DNA of 12,775 nt from an uncultured Campylobacter sp. (GTDB lineage: Bacteria; Campylobacterota; Campylobacteria; Campylobacterales; Campylobacteraceae), in the NCBI RefSeq assembly GCF_938045595.1, contig NZ_CALIBB010000069.1:1-12775 (forward strand). The letters are read 5' to 3'. Both the position numbers and the translations under genes were made by a program. Shown here piece after piece: positions 1 to 7,870 of the stretch. The notes beneath the pieces are model-generated. The model was not told where the DNA came from. It did no database searches and saw only the letters and a list, made by a program, of their open reading frames with translations. The first letter of the stretch is position 1. Every line of letters starts with the position of its first letter.

Positions 1-1728
1 ACGAAAAATGTCTTAAATTTAAACGGCACTATGATTTATCACGGTCTTTCGGTTGTAGATATCAATGGGGGTGCGGCGAATGAAAATACGCTTAATATCA
101 ACGGTACCAAAGGCGAACGTTTAACGACTACCTTTACCGCTGCGTATCTCGGCAATAGCGGTACCGCCGATGGTAACGTTTTAAATATCAACGGCGGCAC
201 GATCGGCGATTCGTTGAGCGCTATGCGGGCCGCATTTGCATGGGGAAATAGTAAGCTTACGAACAACGTCGTAAATCTCAAAGATGCGGACGATCTTCGC
301 GGTAGGATAGACGTTGCGAATATAATGTGGGCGCACGACGGTGCGGAAGCGAGAGATAACGTGCTTAACGTATATGTCCGCGATAAAGATTGGAGCCGAT
401 TGGATCTCTGCGTCGCATTCGGTCGGGAAAACCAAAAATTAAGCGGCAACACTTTCAACGTCTACGGCAAAAACGATACGTTTAAATCGATCGCGGGCTT
501 TGAAAAACTCAATTTCTATCTAGCCGCGGATACCGCAAACGACGAGACGATTTTAAATTTAGTAAGCGGCGAGCTAACCGATATAAGCAAAGCGACTATC
601 GGCGTGGGTATAGCAAACGGAGCGGATAAGCTCAAATCGGGCGATCGCGTAAATCTCATAAAAACCGCAAGCGGGATAAAATTCGGCGATATGGCTAACC
701 GCTCCGAACAGTTAGTTCAAAGCGGGCTTTCGACTGCCTATACATTCGCCTTGCGTAGCGCTAACGACGATAAAGACCTGATCGCCGACGTAACCAAAAT
801 CACGATAAATCCCGATCCGCAGCCTCTGCCGAATTCTGATCGAATCGGAGCGAAGCTAATGGCGCAAAATAAAAATACGCTGGAAACCGGCGCCGCGGTG
901 CTAGGCGCGATAAATCAAAGCGACGATATCCTTTCGGGAATAACGGATACCGCAGACGGAACGTTTGCGTATGCGGGAGGTTTTAATATGCGCTACAATT
1001 CCGGCTCCTATGTAGAAAACAAAGGTATCTCCGTGCTCGCAGGAGCGATGGGCCGTATTGGGGACGGCGCGAGCCTGGGAGGATACGTAGAAACGGGCGG
1101 CGGTAAATATGAGAGCTTCAATGATTTCGCCGTCAAAGGCAGCGGCGATCTCAAATACGCGGGGGCGGGCATTGTGAGCGAATTCGACTTGGCGGAAAAT
1201 TTCTATGCCAAATCGGGAGCCAAAATCGGTCGCATCAAATCGGACTACGAGGCTTCTCTGGCCTCGGGAAGGGCCGAATACGACGTAACGAGAACCTACT
1301 ACGGGGCAAATTTAGCCCTCGGCAAGATTTTCGAGCTGAGCGCTAATCTCAATGCGGACGTTTATGTCAAGGGCTTTTATACGCATATCGATTCTAAGAA
1401 AACGGAGGTCTTGGGCGAGGGCATCAAGCTGGAGGGTATCGATTCTGTAAGAAGCAGGGCAGGCGCTCGATTTAATTTCGACGTAAGCGATAACGTGGAG
1501 CTTTTCGCGGGAGCCGCTTTCGAGCGAGAATTTAAAGGCAAGATCGGCGGCTATAATAGTACCTACGCTATGGATATTGATGCCGCGAGCGTCAAGGGCA
1601 ATACCGCTATCGGTGAGATCGGCGCGAAGTATTCGAGCGGCAAGCTGGATACTTCCTTGAAACTAGAGGGTTTAAGCGGCAAGAAAGAAGGGATCAACGC
1701 GGGATTGCGCTTCGTTTATAAATTTTAA
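1..1728 (+). CDS. Autotransporter, C-terminal part with beta-barrel (5' end outside window)
   Basis: The frame is open from base 1 and the residues before the first ATG (base 31) continue the same repeat pattern, so the gene starts upstream of the window and that ATG is internal. 575 residues are visible. Roughly residues 1-190 are passenger repeats rich in Asn, Gly and Leu/Ile/Val, as in beta-helical passengers. Residues about 290-575 look like an autotransporter beta-domain, with alternating hydrophobic strands and Gly-rich turns. The protein ends in V-Y-K-F, the terminal Phe expected of a barrel recognised by the BAM machinery. By family knowledge, the barrel sits in the outer membrane and exposes the passenger on the cell surface, typically for adhesion or aggregation. 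No protease triad or binding motif is visible, so the passenger's specific role is unknown. No convincing terminator follows the stop. Confidence 0.85.
   Translation, partial: TKNVLNLNGTMIYHGLSVVDINGGAANENTLNINGTKGERLTTTFTAAYLGNSGTADGNVLNINGGTIGDSLSAMRAAFAWGNSKLTNNVVNLKDADDLRGRIDVANIMWAHDGAEARDNVLNVYVRDKDWSRLDLCVAFGRENQKLSGNTFNVYGKNDTFKSIAGFEKLNFYLAADTANDETILNLVSGELTDISKATIGVGIANGADKLKSGDRVNLIKTASGIKFGDMANRSEQLVQSGLSTAYTFALRSANDDKDLIADVTKITINPDPQPLPNSDRIGAKLMAQNKNTLETGAAVLGAINQSDDILSGITDTADGTFAYAGGFNMRYNSGSYVENKGISVLAGAMGRIGDGASLGGYVETGGGKYESFNDFAVKGSGDLKYAGAGIVSEFDLAENFYAKSGAKIGRIKSDYEASLASGRAEYDVTRTYYGANLALGKIFELSANLNADVYVKGFYTHIDSKKTEVLGEGIKLEGIDSVRSRAGARFNFDVSDNVELFAGAAFEREFKGKIGGYNSTYAMDIDAASVKGNTAIGEIGAKYSSGKLDTSLKLEGLSGKKEGINAGLRFVYKF
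7..570 (+). repeat. Tandem ~30-residue passenger repeats
   Basis: The core N-x-[LVF]-N-[ILV] recurs at window codons 3, 29, 59, 89, 120 and 150 (bases 7, 85, 175, 265, 358 and 448), so the spacing is 26, 30, 30, 31 and 30 residues. A weaker copy lies near codon 183. Each core is preceded by a Gly-Asn or Asp-Gly turn. The DNA copies are diverged, so this is an old protein repeat and not a recent tandem duplication. It fits coils of a beta-helix or beta-solenoid. Confidence 0.7.
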
Positions 1729-2364
1729 GCGGCTAAAGTATGCTCTAGCCTGCGTCGGTGCAATCAAAGGGCGGGATTGAAATTGAAATCGGAGCTTTTA
1801 AATTTAGGTATAAAATCAAATTTTTTAGCTGCATACTATTGAAAAAGATTGGGCTTGCCGAGCGCATCGTCTCGGGAGCGCAAACGACGGATAAAATTTC
1901 GTTTGGATACGAGCCGATATGCCTGCAAAAGGCGTATGCATTGAATTTGAAACGCCCGCTTTCATTATGCGCGATGAAGATATTTTAAACTCAAGGCATC
2001 GTAACGTCGCGATGTAAATCTCAATAGTCGCGTCGTAGCAAAGTTTGCAAACCTTTCGCGGCGCATTTTTCGCTACAATTTACAAAACGGCGTCAAAAAA
2101 AAGCGAGCGTCTTTGGCGCAGACGCTTGCTAGGTCCCTGCTACGCCGCGTTTGCAAACGCCGTCGCCGATACGCTCGGGCTGAGCGGCGCGCAACGAGGA
2201 TTTAAAATTCCAAACTCCGCCTTTGCAAGATGAAATTCCGCGCTTATTTCGTCGCACCGTAAATTTTAAAATGTGCGAAATTGTACCGCTTAGGCGATCG
2301 AAAAACAATCGCAATGCGGCGATTCAAATTTAAACCTCTCGCGTAAAATCGTCGCCCTGCGCGC
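1729..2364. other. Gene-poor region between autotransporter and membrane protein
   Basis: About 636 bases without a convincing gene. Short frames exist (GTG-started 1758-1988, 2045-2233, and TTG-started 2129-2314 on the minus strand). They lack a ribosome binding site, show no recognisable domain, and the last runs into a terminator hairpin. The only supported element is the minus-strand terminator at 2095-2130. The part between 2131 and 2364 would be a long 3' untranslated tail of the gene on its right. Confidence 0.5.
2095..2130 (-). terminator. Rho-independent terminator, minus strand
   Basis: The arms 2102-2112 and 2120-2130 pair over 11 bases with a single G-T wobble around a 7-base loop (2113-2119). 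On the plus strand the hairpin is preceded by eight A (2095-2102). Read on the minus strand this is a stem followed by a U-run, the textbook intrinsic terminator. It probably ends the transcript of the membrane-protein gene whose stop is about 235 bases upstream. Confidence 0.8.
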
Positions 2365-2955
2365 CTAATGCCACAGATCCTGCGAGCTCGCGGAGCTTTT
2401 CATACTAGGCCAGGCAAGGAGCAGCACCGCAGGCGCCAAGGGCTCGAATAACAAATTCGCTAGCGCCATGTATTTTACGACGCTTGGGGTGATGAGGGGC
2501 GGCGCGAGTACTTGCAGCATGCCGTAGATGATGTCTGCGCCGATATCTGCGATTAGTAGTGCGGCATATACGGCAAAAAGCTTGCATCCGGTAGCGGCGC
2601 GCAACTTAAAATTTATAATTATCCAAGCGACCGTAACCGCAAATATCAAATACGGCACGTATATTTGTAGCCTATTACAATCACATCTTCTGAGTATATA
2701 AATGGCTGAAAAATATAGTAGCGCCGCAAGCGCAATGCTGTAAGCGTATTTGAAGATTATAAAAACCTGCGGGCCCGTGATATTTTGGATGTTTTTAAGC
2801 GCGTGGTAAATGAATGTGAAAGCAAAAATCCACACTAAGATTTGAGAATCCAGGTACGCGATCTCGCCTTTTATAAAATACGCCGCGCTGCCGACCAGTA
2901 GGCAGAGCGCGCCGAGCGTGCCTTGCAGCTTCGCTCTTTGAAAAGCTTTATTCAT
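2365..2955 (-). CDS. Hypothetical integral membrane protein, six predicted helices
   Basis: 196 residues, ATG start, with a good ribosome binding site (AAAGGGAT) just upstream. Hydrophobic segments lie at about residues 11-28, 36-53, 64-88, 98-116, 126-146 and 161-182, so six transmembrane helices are predicted with short loops. The N-terminus is basic (MNKAFQRAK), which by the positive-inside rule suggests a cytoplasmic start. A C-x-C motif (residues 91-93, in R-R-C-D-C-N-R) sits after the third helix and could bind a metal or form a disulfide, but nothing around it identifies a family. I do not recognise the protein. It appears monocistronic, with its own terminator far downstream at 2095-2130. 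It is certainly membrane-bound; the function is open. Confidence 0.75.
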   Translation of the reverse strand: MNKAFQRAKLQGTLGALCLLVGSAAYFIKGEIAYLDSQILVWIFAFTFIYHALKNIQNITGPQVFIIFKYAYSIALAALLYFSAIYILRRCDCNRLQIYVPYLIFAVTVAWIIINFKLRAATGCKLFAVYAALLIADIGADIIYGMLQVLAPPLITPSVVKYMALANLLFEPLAPAVLLLAWPSMKSSASSQDLWH

Positions 2956-3459
2956 TTTATCCCTTTAAATTTTTAATGTGCGGTTCGCTGCTTGCACTGC
3001 GCAGATGAACGGCGGGCGCTGCTTTGATTATCACCGCGCGGGCTTTAAATTTAGCCGCTGCGAATTTTAATTTTACGCCGCCGCGCATACTTCGTACTTT
3101 ACGTCGCTGTGAATGATTTAAGCCCAGCATGCCGCCGAATATCTCATCCTTGGGCTACTACCGCGAATTTTATTTGGTGCCGCCGTTTACTTTGGCGCCG
3201 CCGCTCGCGTAATACATTTTTGAAATGGGATTTTACGCAAATTCTGTTTAAAATGGATTTAACTTTTTAAATTTAAAATAGCGGCGTAGAATTTGCGCGG
3301 TATCTGAAATTTAAGCGCAGCGCAAAAGTGAATGGCGAAAATTTGTGTATTGTTTCGCTTTTTTAAAATTTCACTCCATATTATATTTTATCGTGCTAGA
3401 GTTAAAATAAAGCCGCTGGCGCCTGAACTGGCATTTTGCAGGAGTTATGAAATTTTATT
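2956..3459. other. Gene-poor region upstream of the tRNA gene
   Basis: About 500 bases with no open frame that looks coding on either strand. Its left part alternates GC-rich stretches (GCCGCC-type words) with AAATTT tracts, and the right part (from about 3200) becomes AT-rich. It must hold the promoter of the minus-strand membrane-protein gene next to 2955, but no clear -10 box stands out. I see no RNA gene or repeat here. Confidence 0.4.
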
Positions 3460-3489
3460 TTGCATTATTTTTTGCAGAAAATATATAAT
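3460..3489 (+). promoter_or_regulatory. Candidate promoter of the tRNA-Glu gene
   Basis: A perfect TATAAT lies at 3484-3489, with TTGCAT at 3460-3465 and 18 bases between them. This would start transcription about 45 bases before the tRNA. A second -10-like TATTAT at 3517-3522 would give a leader of only about 11 bases. Sequence alone cannot say which is used. Confidence 0.5.
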
Positions 3490-3539
3490 TTAATCCAAAA
3501 TTTATATACACTTCGCTATTATCTCATTTTTAATTTCGC

Positions 3540-3614
3540 GGCCCACTCGTCTAGTGGTTAGGACGCTGGCCTCTCACGCCGGTAACAGGAGTTCAAATCT
3601 CCTGTGGGTCACCA
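3540..3614 (+). tRNA. tRNA-Glu, anticodon CTC
   Basis: A full cloverleaf folds by hand. The acceptor stem GGCCCAC pairs with GTGGGTC (one G-T). The anticodon stem CTGGC/GCCGG encloses a 7-base loop whose anticodon at 3573-3575 is CTC. The T stem AGGAG/CTCCT carries the TTCAAAT loop. The discriminator base is A and the CCA end is encoded. The sequence follows bacterial tRNA-Glu closely (GTCTAGTGGTTAGGAC D-arm), except that the usual TTC anticodon is CTC, so it reads GAG only. No terminator is obvious downstream. Confidence 0.95.
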
Positions 3615-3794
3615 TTTCATCACTTAAAATCAATTAAAATTTTCTAGCATTCGGCTGCCTGCCCTTGAAATTAAGACCTCATTTGATTTTGTAGTATGTT
3701 GATTAAAATTTCATCATATTTTTTTATCTAGGCTAATTGCTCTAGAATTAAAGTCGCGCGAATTAAAATTTAGATCAAATTGTAAAATTCACGG

Positions 3795-4220
3795 CTAAAT
3801 CCCGCCACTACTTATATTTTCCAGATTACGCAGCCTATTCCAGTTCTGCTCGTTTTGTAAATTTCGCATATTTTGTCGCTGCTGCATCTGCTCCAGTTGC
3901 TGCTGCGATTGCTGTTGCATCAGGCTTTGCTGCGTGGCGATATACTGCTGCTGCGCTCTTTGCTGTGCTTGCGCGCTGTCCGCTCTGAATGAATTAAGCG
4001 TATCTTGCGACGCTGCTTGCTCTTGCGCCTTTCGCGCGACTTCGGCGTCAATTTTTTGCCGCTTCGCGCAGCGGTTTGGCTGCTCCTTATTTAGCGAGCT
4101 TGCGATGTCGCATCTGTTCGCGCCTGTTGCAAACAAAGCCTCCTTGCCGTCCTGCGAGAGCGTCGAGCAACCGCAAAGCAACACGACTAAAATCAAGGCA
4201 GAGAAAAATTTTAACTTCAT
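3795..4220 (-). CDS. Small glutamine-rich lipoprotein
   Basis: 141 residues, ATG start, with ribosome binding site AAGAGG upstream. The N-terminus is a lipoprotein signal: K2 and K4, a hydrophobic core at residues 5-15, and the lipobox L15-C16-G17-C18, so C18 should be lipidated. The mature part has a Cys pair (C37 and C51, both in N-R-C), which could form a disulfide. Then comes a long charged and Gln-rich stretch (about 57-125) with near-heptad spacing, a probable coiled coil or extended helix. The C-terminus is short and Asn-rich. It starts only 38 bases after the bioB stop, so the two are probably co-transcribed, although no link to biotin is apparent. I do not recognise a family. The Ser after the lipid Cys is compatible with sorting to the outer membrane by the E. 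coli rule, which may not hold here. Confidence 0.75.
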   Translation of the reverse strand: MKLKFFSALILVVLLCGCSTLSQDGKEALFATGANRCDIASSLNKEQPNRCAKRQKIDAEVARKAQEQAASQDTLNSFRADSAQAQQRAQQQYIATQQSLMQQQSQQQLEQMQQRQNMRNLQNEQNWNRLRNLENISSGGI

Positions 4221-4258
4221 AGCGCCTCTTAAATTTTATCTTTAATTCCCGACTGCCG

Positions 4259-5248
4259 CTAGTCCGCGCCCTTTGCGAGGTCGAATCCGCACTGCGCCAC
4301 AAGCGCCTTGTCGCTTGCGATGCTATCGCCGGTGGTGGTTAAGAAATTGCCCGTAAGCGCTGAGTTGATGCCGCATCCAAGCGCCGTGCGCACATGCTCG
4401 CCCAAATTTCGCCTGCCGCCTGCGAAGCGCAGATACGCGCGCGGCAAGATGAAGCGGTAGATCGCGATCGATTTTAAAATTTCATCGTGCGCTAGCGGCG
4501 CGGCGTTTTGCAACGGAGTGCCCTTGATCGGGGTCAGGATATTGATCGGCACGGAGCTAACGCCCAGCTCTCGCAGCTGCAGCGCCATATCGATGCGATC
4601 CTCCATGCCCTCGCCCAGCCCGAAAATCCCGCCGCTACATACGTCAAGCCCTACGGCGCGGCAATTCTCGATAGTTTGGATGCGGTCGTCGTAGCTGTGC
4701 GTCGTGCAGATCTGCGGATAAAATTTTCGCGAAGTCTCGAGATTGTGATGATAGGTCTGCACGCCGCTTGCTTTAAGCAGCGCCAGCGCGGGCTTTGAAG
4801 CGATTCCCAGCGAGGCGCACAGATGCAGCCGCGTTTCGCTTCGCAGCCGCTCGTAGATCGCGCAGTATGCTCTCAGATCGGAGCTTTTTTGAGAAATTCC
4901 GCGCCCGCTGGCGACGAGCGAGAAACGGTGCGTCTGTTCGGCTTCGTTCGCCAGCGCGGCGCTTAGCACCTGCTGCTCGCCCAAAATTCCGTAAATCTCG
5001 CAGCCCGTGTTAAAATGCGCCGACTGCGCGCAGTATTTGCAGTCCTCGCTACAGCGCCCCGATTTTACGTTTATGATCGTGCAGAGATTAAATTTATCGC
5101 CGCAAAACTCGCGTCTGATCTCATCCGCAGCCGCAAAAAGCGCGCCCAAATCCTCGCATCGCGCCAGATTTAGCGCCTCCTCCTTCGCAATCTCGCAGCC
5201 GCCTATCACGCGATCTTTCAGCTCGGAAATATAAAATTTGTCTATCAA
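4259..5248 (-). CDS. bioB: Biotin synthase BioB, anaerobe-type
   Basis: 329 residues. BioB is a radical SAM enzyme that inserts sulfur into dethiobiotin, the last step of biotin synthesis. The radical SAM cysteines are C66, C70 and C73 in C-S-E-D-C-K-Y-C. Other BioB landmarks are Y-H-H-N-L-E-T-S (166-173), C-S-G-G-I-F-G-L-G-E (204-213) and an R-F-A-G-G-R segment (274-279). The N-terminal extension, L-C-T-I-I-N (55-60) and R-F-S-L-V-A-S-G-R-G (108-117) are features I associate with clostridial and other anaerobe BioBs. The Cys seen at the R-F-C position in E. coli BioB is Ser110 here, while C56, C144 and C204 remain as possible auxiliary-cluster ligands. The start is TTG: an in-frame TAA lies two codons upstream, AAGGCT (5254-5259) is well placed, and the next Met is at 216. 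It lies upstream of the lipoprotein gene. Confidence 0.93.
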   Translation of the reverse strand: MIDKFYISELKDRVIGGCEIAKEEALNLARCEDLGALFAAADEIRREFCGDKFNLCTIINVKSGRCSEDCKYCAQSAHFNTGCEIYGILGEQQVLSAALANEAEQTHRFSLVASGRGISQKSSDLRAYCAIYERLRSETRLHLCASLGIASKPALALLKASGVQTYHHNLETSRKFYPQICTTHSYDDRIQTIENCRAVGLDVCSGGIFGLGEGMEDRIDMALQLRELGVSSVPINILTPIKGTPLQNAAPLAHDEILKSIAIYRFILPRAYLRFAGGRRNLGEHVRTALGCGINSALTGNFLTTTGDSIASDKALVAQCGFDLAKGAD

Positions 5249-5276
5249 TACTTAGCCTTTTTGAAAAAAATGCGTA

Positions 5277-5282
5277 ATTATA
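5277..5282 (-). promoter_or_regulatory. -10 box of the bioB operon
   Basis: The minus strand reads TGTATAAT, a perfect -10, about 30 bases before the TTG start of bioB, giving a leader of roughly 20 bases that contains the ribosome binding site. There is no strong -35, as usual for sigma-70 promoters in this phylum. I see no inverted repeat resembling a BirA or BioQ operator beside it. Confidence 0.6.
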
Positions 5283-5551
5283 CAATGCGAAATTTAAAGC
5301 AAAGCTCGCACGCGAAATTTGGCGCAGGAATTTTACGCTAAAAATTTACGCGGAATTTTACGCCCTTCGCGTGCCGATTTTGCACCGCGATTTTTACGGA
5401 CGGCTCGTCCGCATTCTGCTTATGCGACGGAGCAAATTAAACTCGCTTCAAAGTTGCGGCGCGGTAAAATTTTACGCGTATGAAAAATACATAGCGAGCC
5501 GCTACCCATGGTATCCGCGCGCGATTTATCGTTTTGAAATTTTATTTTGGC

Positions 5552-5557
5552 TAAAAT
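5552..5557 (+). promoter_or_regulatory. Candidate -10 box of mnmG
   Basis: TAAAAT lies about 27 bases before the mnmG ATG, preceded by a T-rich tract (TTTTATTTT), which is the usual promoter context in Campylobacter. The leader would be about 20 bases and includes AAAGG ahead of the start. The rest of the bioB-mnmG gap (5283-5550) shows no further gene; the GTG-started frame 5371-5568 overlaps this promoter and looks spurious. Confidence 0.4.
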
Positions 5558-5583
5558 TGCGGCTTTAAATTTAAAGGCAAAAA

Positions 5584-7476
5584 ATGAAATACGACGTTAT
5601 CGTTGTGGGCGGCGGGCACGCGGGTATCGAGGCAAGCTTAGCCGCCGCAAAAATGGGCGCAAAGACGCTGCTAATTACGATCTTAGCCGAGCAGATCGGC
5701 GCTGCGAGCTGTAACCCCGCAATCGGCGGCCTTGCAAAGGGGCATCTGGTAAAGGAGATCGACGCGCTGGGCGGTCAGATGGGGCTTGCAGCGGATGCGT
5801 GCGGGCTGCAGTTTAGAATTTTAAACGAGAGCAAAGGCCCCGCCGTGCGAGGCTCGCGTGCTCAGATAGATATGGACGAATACCGCATCTACATGCGAAA
5901 TTTGCTGCTAAACACGCAGGGGCTGGACATAAGCCAGGAGATCGCGAGCGAAATTTTAACCTGCGAGCAAGGCGGCGCTCCGCGCATTTGCGGCGTTAAA
6001 ACCCATCTTGGCAACGTTTATGAAACAAAGCATCTGATAATCACCGCCGGCACCTTTTTAAACGGGCTAATTCACGTGGGCGAGAACAAGCTGCAAGCGG
6101 GACGCGTGGGCGAGCTGGCGAGCGTCGAGCTAGCCGAATCGCTGCGAAGTCTAGGGTTGCAAATGGGGCGGCTAAAGACCGGTACCTGCCCAAGGATCGA
6201 TGCTAAGACGATCGATTTTAGCGTGCTTGAGCGCCAAGACGGCGACGCGGATCCGCGCCCTTTCAGCTTTCGCAGCAAAAATTTTGCGCCGAAGCAGCTT
6301 GCTTGCTTCATCGCTTATACGAACGAGCGCACGCACGAAATCATCCGCGAAAATTTCGCCCGCGCGCCGATGTTTACGGGGCAAATTTCAAGCACCGGTC
6401 CGCGCTACTGCCCGAGCATCGAGACTAAAATTTATGAGTTTCCAAATCGCGACCGCCACCACGTCTTCGTCGAGCCGCAGACGCGCGAGGCTACGGAGTA
6501 TTACGTAAACGGGCTTTCTACGAGCCTTCCTTACGACGTGCAGATTGCGTTTCTGCGCACGATCAGAGGCTTTGAAAATGCTAAAATCGTCCGCCCGGGC
6601 TATGCGATCGAGTATGATTTTATCGATCCTACCGAGCTTAAACACAGCCTCGAGACCAAAAAGATCCGCGGGCTGTTTTTGGCAGGCCAGATCAACGGCA
6701 CCACCGGCTACGAAGAGGCCGCGGCGCAGGGGCTGATGGCGGGCATCAACGCCGTGCTTGATTTGCGCGGGCGGCAGCCTTTGATTTTGCGTAGGGATGA
6801 GGCGTATATCGGCGTTTTGATCGATGATCTCGTCACCAAGGGCACGAACGAGCCTTACCGAATGTTTACTTCGCGCGCGGAATTTCGCCTGCTGCTGCGC
6901 GAGGGCAACGCCGTGCTACGCCTGAGCGAATACGGCCGCGAGATCGGGCTTTTAGACGAGGCGAGCTACGAGCGGGCGAGCAAATTTAAGCTCGATGTGC
7001 AGAGCGGAATGGAATTTTTGCTAAAAACGCAGATTACCCCTTCGAAACAGACGCTTAGCCTGCTGCAAAGTATCGGCGCGGAGCCCATTTCACAAAGCTG
7101 TAGCTTGCAAAAAATCGTAGCCAAAAGCGGCTTTTCAAAGGCGGGACTGCTCGCTTTAGCGCCGCATTTTGAGGGCTTTAGCGATGAGGTTTTGGATGAA
7201 ATTTTAACGCAGTGCAAGTATCATTTCTACATCGCGATGCAGCGCGCCGAGGTCGAGAGGATGAAGGGGCTGCTTGGCGTCGCGATCCCGCCGCAGATCG
7301 ATTTTAGCAAGATCGGAGGGCTTAGCAACGAGATCGTGCAGAAGCTAAATCGCTTTGCGCCGCCGACGCTGTTTGCCGCGAGCGAGATCAGCGGCGTAAC
7401 GCCCGCCGCGATCGATATTTTGCATATCTACATCAAACAAAATTTTGGCGATAAGCTTGGGATAAAGCGAGAATAG
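5584..7476 (+). CDS. mnmG: tRNA uridine-5-carboxymethylaminomethyl modification enzyme MnmG (GidA)
   Basis: 630 residues, the normal length of the family. With MnmE it installs the carboxymethylaminomethyl group at C5 of wobble U34 in tRNAs, using FAD, NADH and methylenetetrahydrofolate, in the cytoplasm. The FAD-binding G-G-G-H-A-G motif is at residues 9-14. The conserved cysteines are C43 (S-C-N-P-A-I-G-G) and C276 (P-R-Y-C-P-S-I-E), the pair implicated in catalysis. Further signatures are P-G-Y-A-I-E-Y-D (338-345), T-T-G-Y-E-E-A-A-A-Q-G (373-383) and F-T-S-R-A-E-F-R-L (428-436). The C-terminal helical domain that contacts MnmE is complete. The ATG start follows AAAGG. It is a vertically inherited core gene, GC-rich compared with the operon to its right. 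No mnmE is in the window. Confidence 0.97.
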   Translation: MKYDVIVVGGGHAGIEASLAAAKMGAKTLLITILAEQIGAASCNPAIGGLAKGHLVKEIDALGGQMGLAADACGLQFRILNESKGPAVRGSRAQIDMDEYRIYMRNLLLNTQGLDISQEIASEILTCEQGGAPRICGVKTHLGNVYETKHLIITAGTFLNGLIHVGENKLQAGRVGELASVELAESLRSLGLQMGRLKTGTCPRIDAKTIDFSVLERQDGDADPRPFSFRSKNFAPKQLACFIAYTNERTHEIIRENFARAPMFTGQISSTGPRYCPSIETKIYEFPNRDRHHVFVEPQTREATEYYVNGLSTSLPYDVQIAFLRTIRGFENAKIVRPGYAIEYDFIDPTELKHSLETKKIRGLFLAGQINGTTGYEEAAAQGLMAGINAVLDLRGRQPLILRRDEAYIGVLIDDLVTKGTNEPYRMFTSRAEFRLLLREGNAVLRLSEYGREIGLLDEASYERASKFKLDVQSGMEFLLKTQITPSKQTLSLLQSIGAEPISQSCSLQKIVAKSGFSKAGLLALAPHFEGFSDEVLDEILTQCKYHFYIAMQRAEVERMKGLLGVAIPPQIDFSKIGGLSNEIVQKLNRFAPPTLFAASEISGVTPAAIDILHIYIKQNFGDKLGIKRE

Positions 7477-7477
7477 A

Positions 7478-7870
7478 ATGCTAAAGTATAAAAGGCTTAA
7501 TAAAGTAATTTTAAAATTTATAGTGAAAAATCTGGACGATATTTTAAAATATGTTTCAGTTTGAACTAAAACTATGTTTTGATAATTACGCCAATAGTAA
7601 ATTTAGATTCATTGTCAAGAATTGCTCAAAAAATACTTTTTTTACATACGGTATGTCGCCGAAATTCTTTTTTATTCACTTCCTGGTTCAAAATTATTTC
7701 TCGAACAGCATAAATTAAAGAACGCGGCCGACAACAACATTCAAGAATTAGGTTTTAGTATTGACACCTCAGGAATAAACAACATATTCATATTAAAAGA
7801 CGTTATACGAGAAGAAGAAATACCTACTATTTTTGAAGAAATAGTCGAACGGATATATAGACGGCATTAA
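7478..7870 (+). pseudogene. Fragmentary AT-rich reading frames, possible decayed gene
   Basis: Three pieces follow the mnmG stop: an ATG frame 7478-7564 (28 residues), an ATG frame 7551-7718 (55 residues, another frame), and a TTG frame 7622-7870 (82 residues, same frame as the first). The first and third are separated by several stops, and the second bridges them, which fits one gene broken by frameshifts. The final 45 residues of the third piece (N-N-I-Q-E-L-G-F-S-I onward) have the balanced composition of a real protein end. None has a convincing ribosome binding site, and I recognise no family. The DNA is clearly more AT-rich than mnmG. Bases 7871-8000 behind it hold nothing apart from a weak GATAAG/CTTATC inverted repeat (7946-7972). 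It could equally be plain intergenic DNA with chance frames. Confidence 0.3.

Noticed and set aside
31..33. First ATG as start of the autotransporter
   Set aside because: The frame is open to base 1 and the residues before it continue the N-V-L-N repeat, so the gene begins upstream.
1793..1831. AT-rich inverted repeat after the autotransporter as its terminator
   Set aside because: Three central T-T mismatches, few GC pairs and no U-run after it.
1758..1988. 76-residue GTG-started frame
   Set aside because: No ribosome binding site, mixed low-quality composition, no recognisable domain.
2045..2233. 62-residue plus-strand frame
   Set aside because: It runs through the minus-strand terminator hairpin and shows no coding signature.
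2129..2314. 61-residue minus-strand TTG frame after the membrane-protein gene
   Set aside because: No ribosome binding site, and it ends inside the terminator stem.
3416..3443. GG/GC-spaced words resembling a sigma-54 promoter
   Set aside because: Spacing or the -12 GC does not fit, and no gene starts downstream at the right distance.
3934..4245. 103-residue frame antisense to the lipoprotein gene
   Set aside because: Cys/Ala-rich shadow of the Gln-rich gene on the other strand.
5371..5568. 65-residue frame in the bioB-mnmG gap
   Set aside because: GTG start without a ribosome binding site; it overlaps the likely mnmG promoter.
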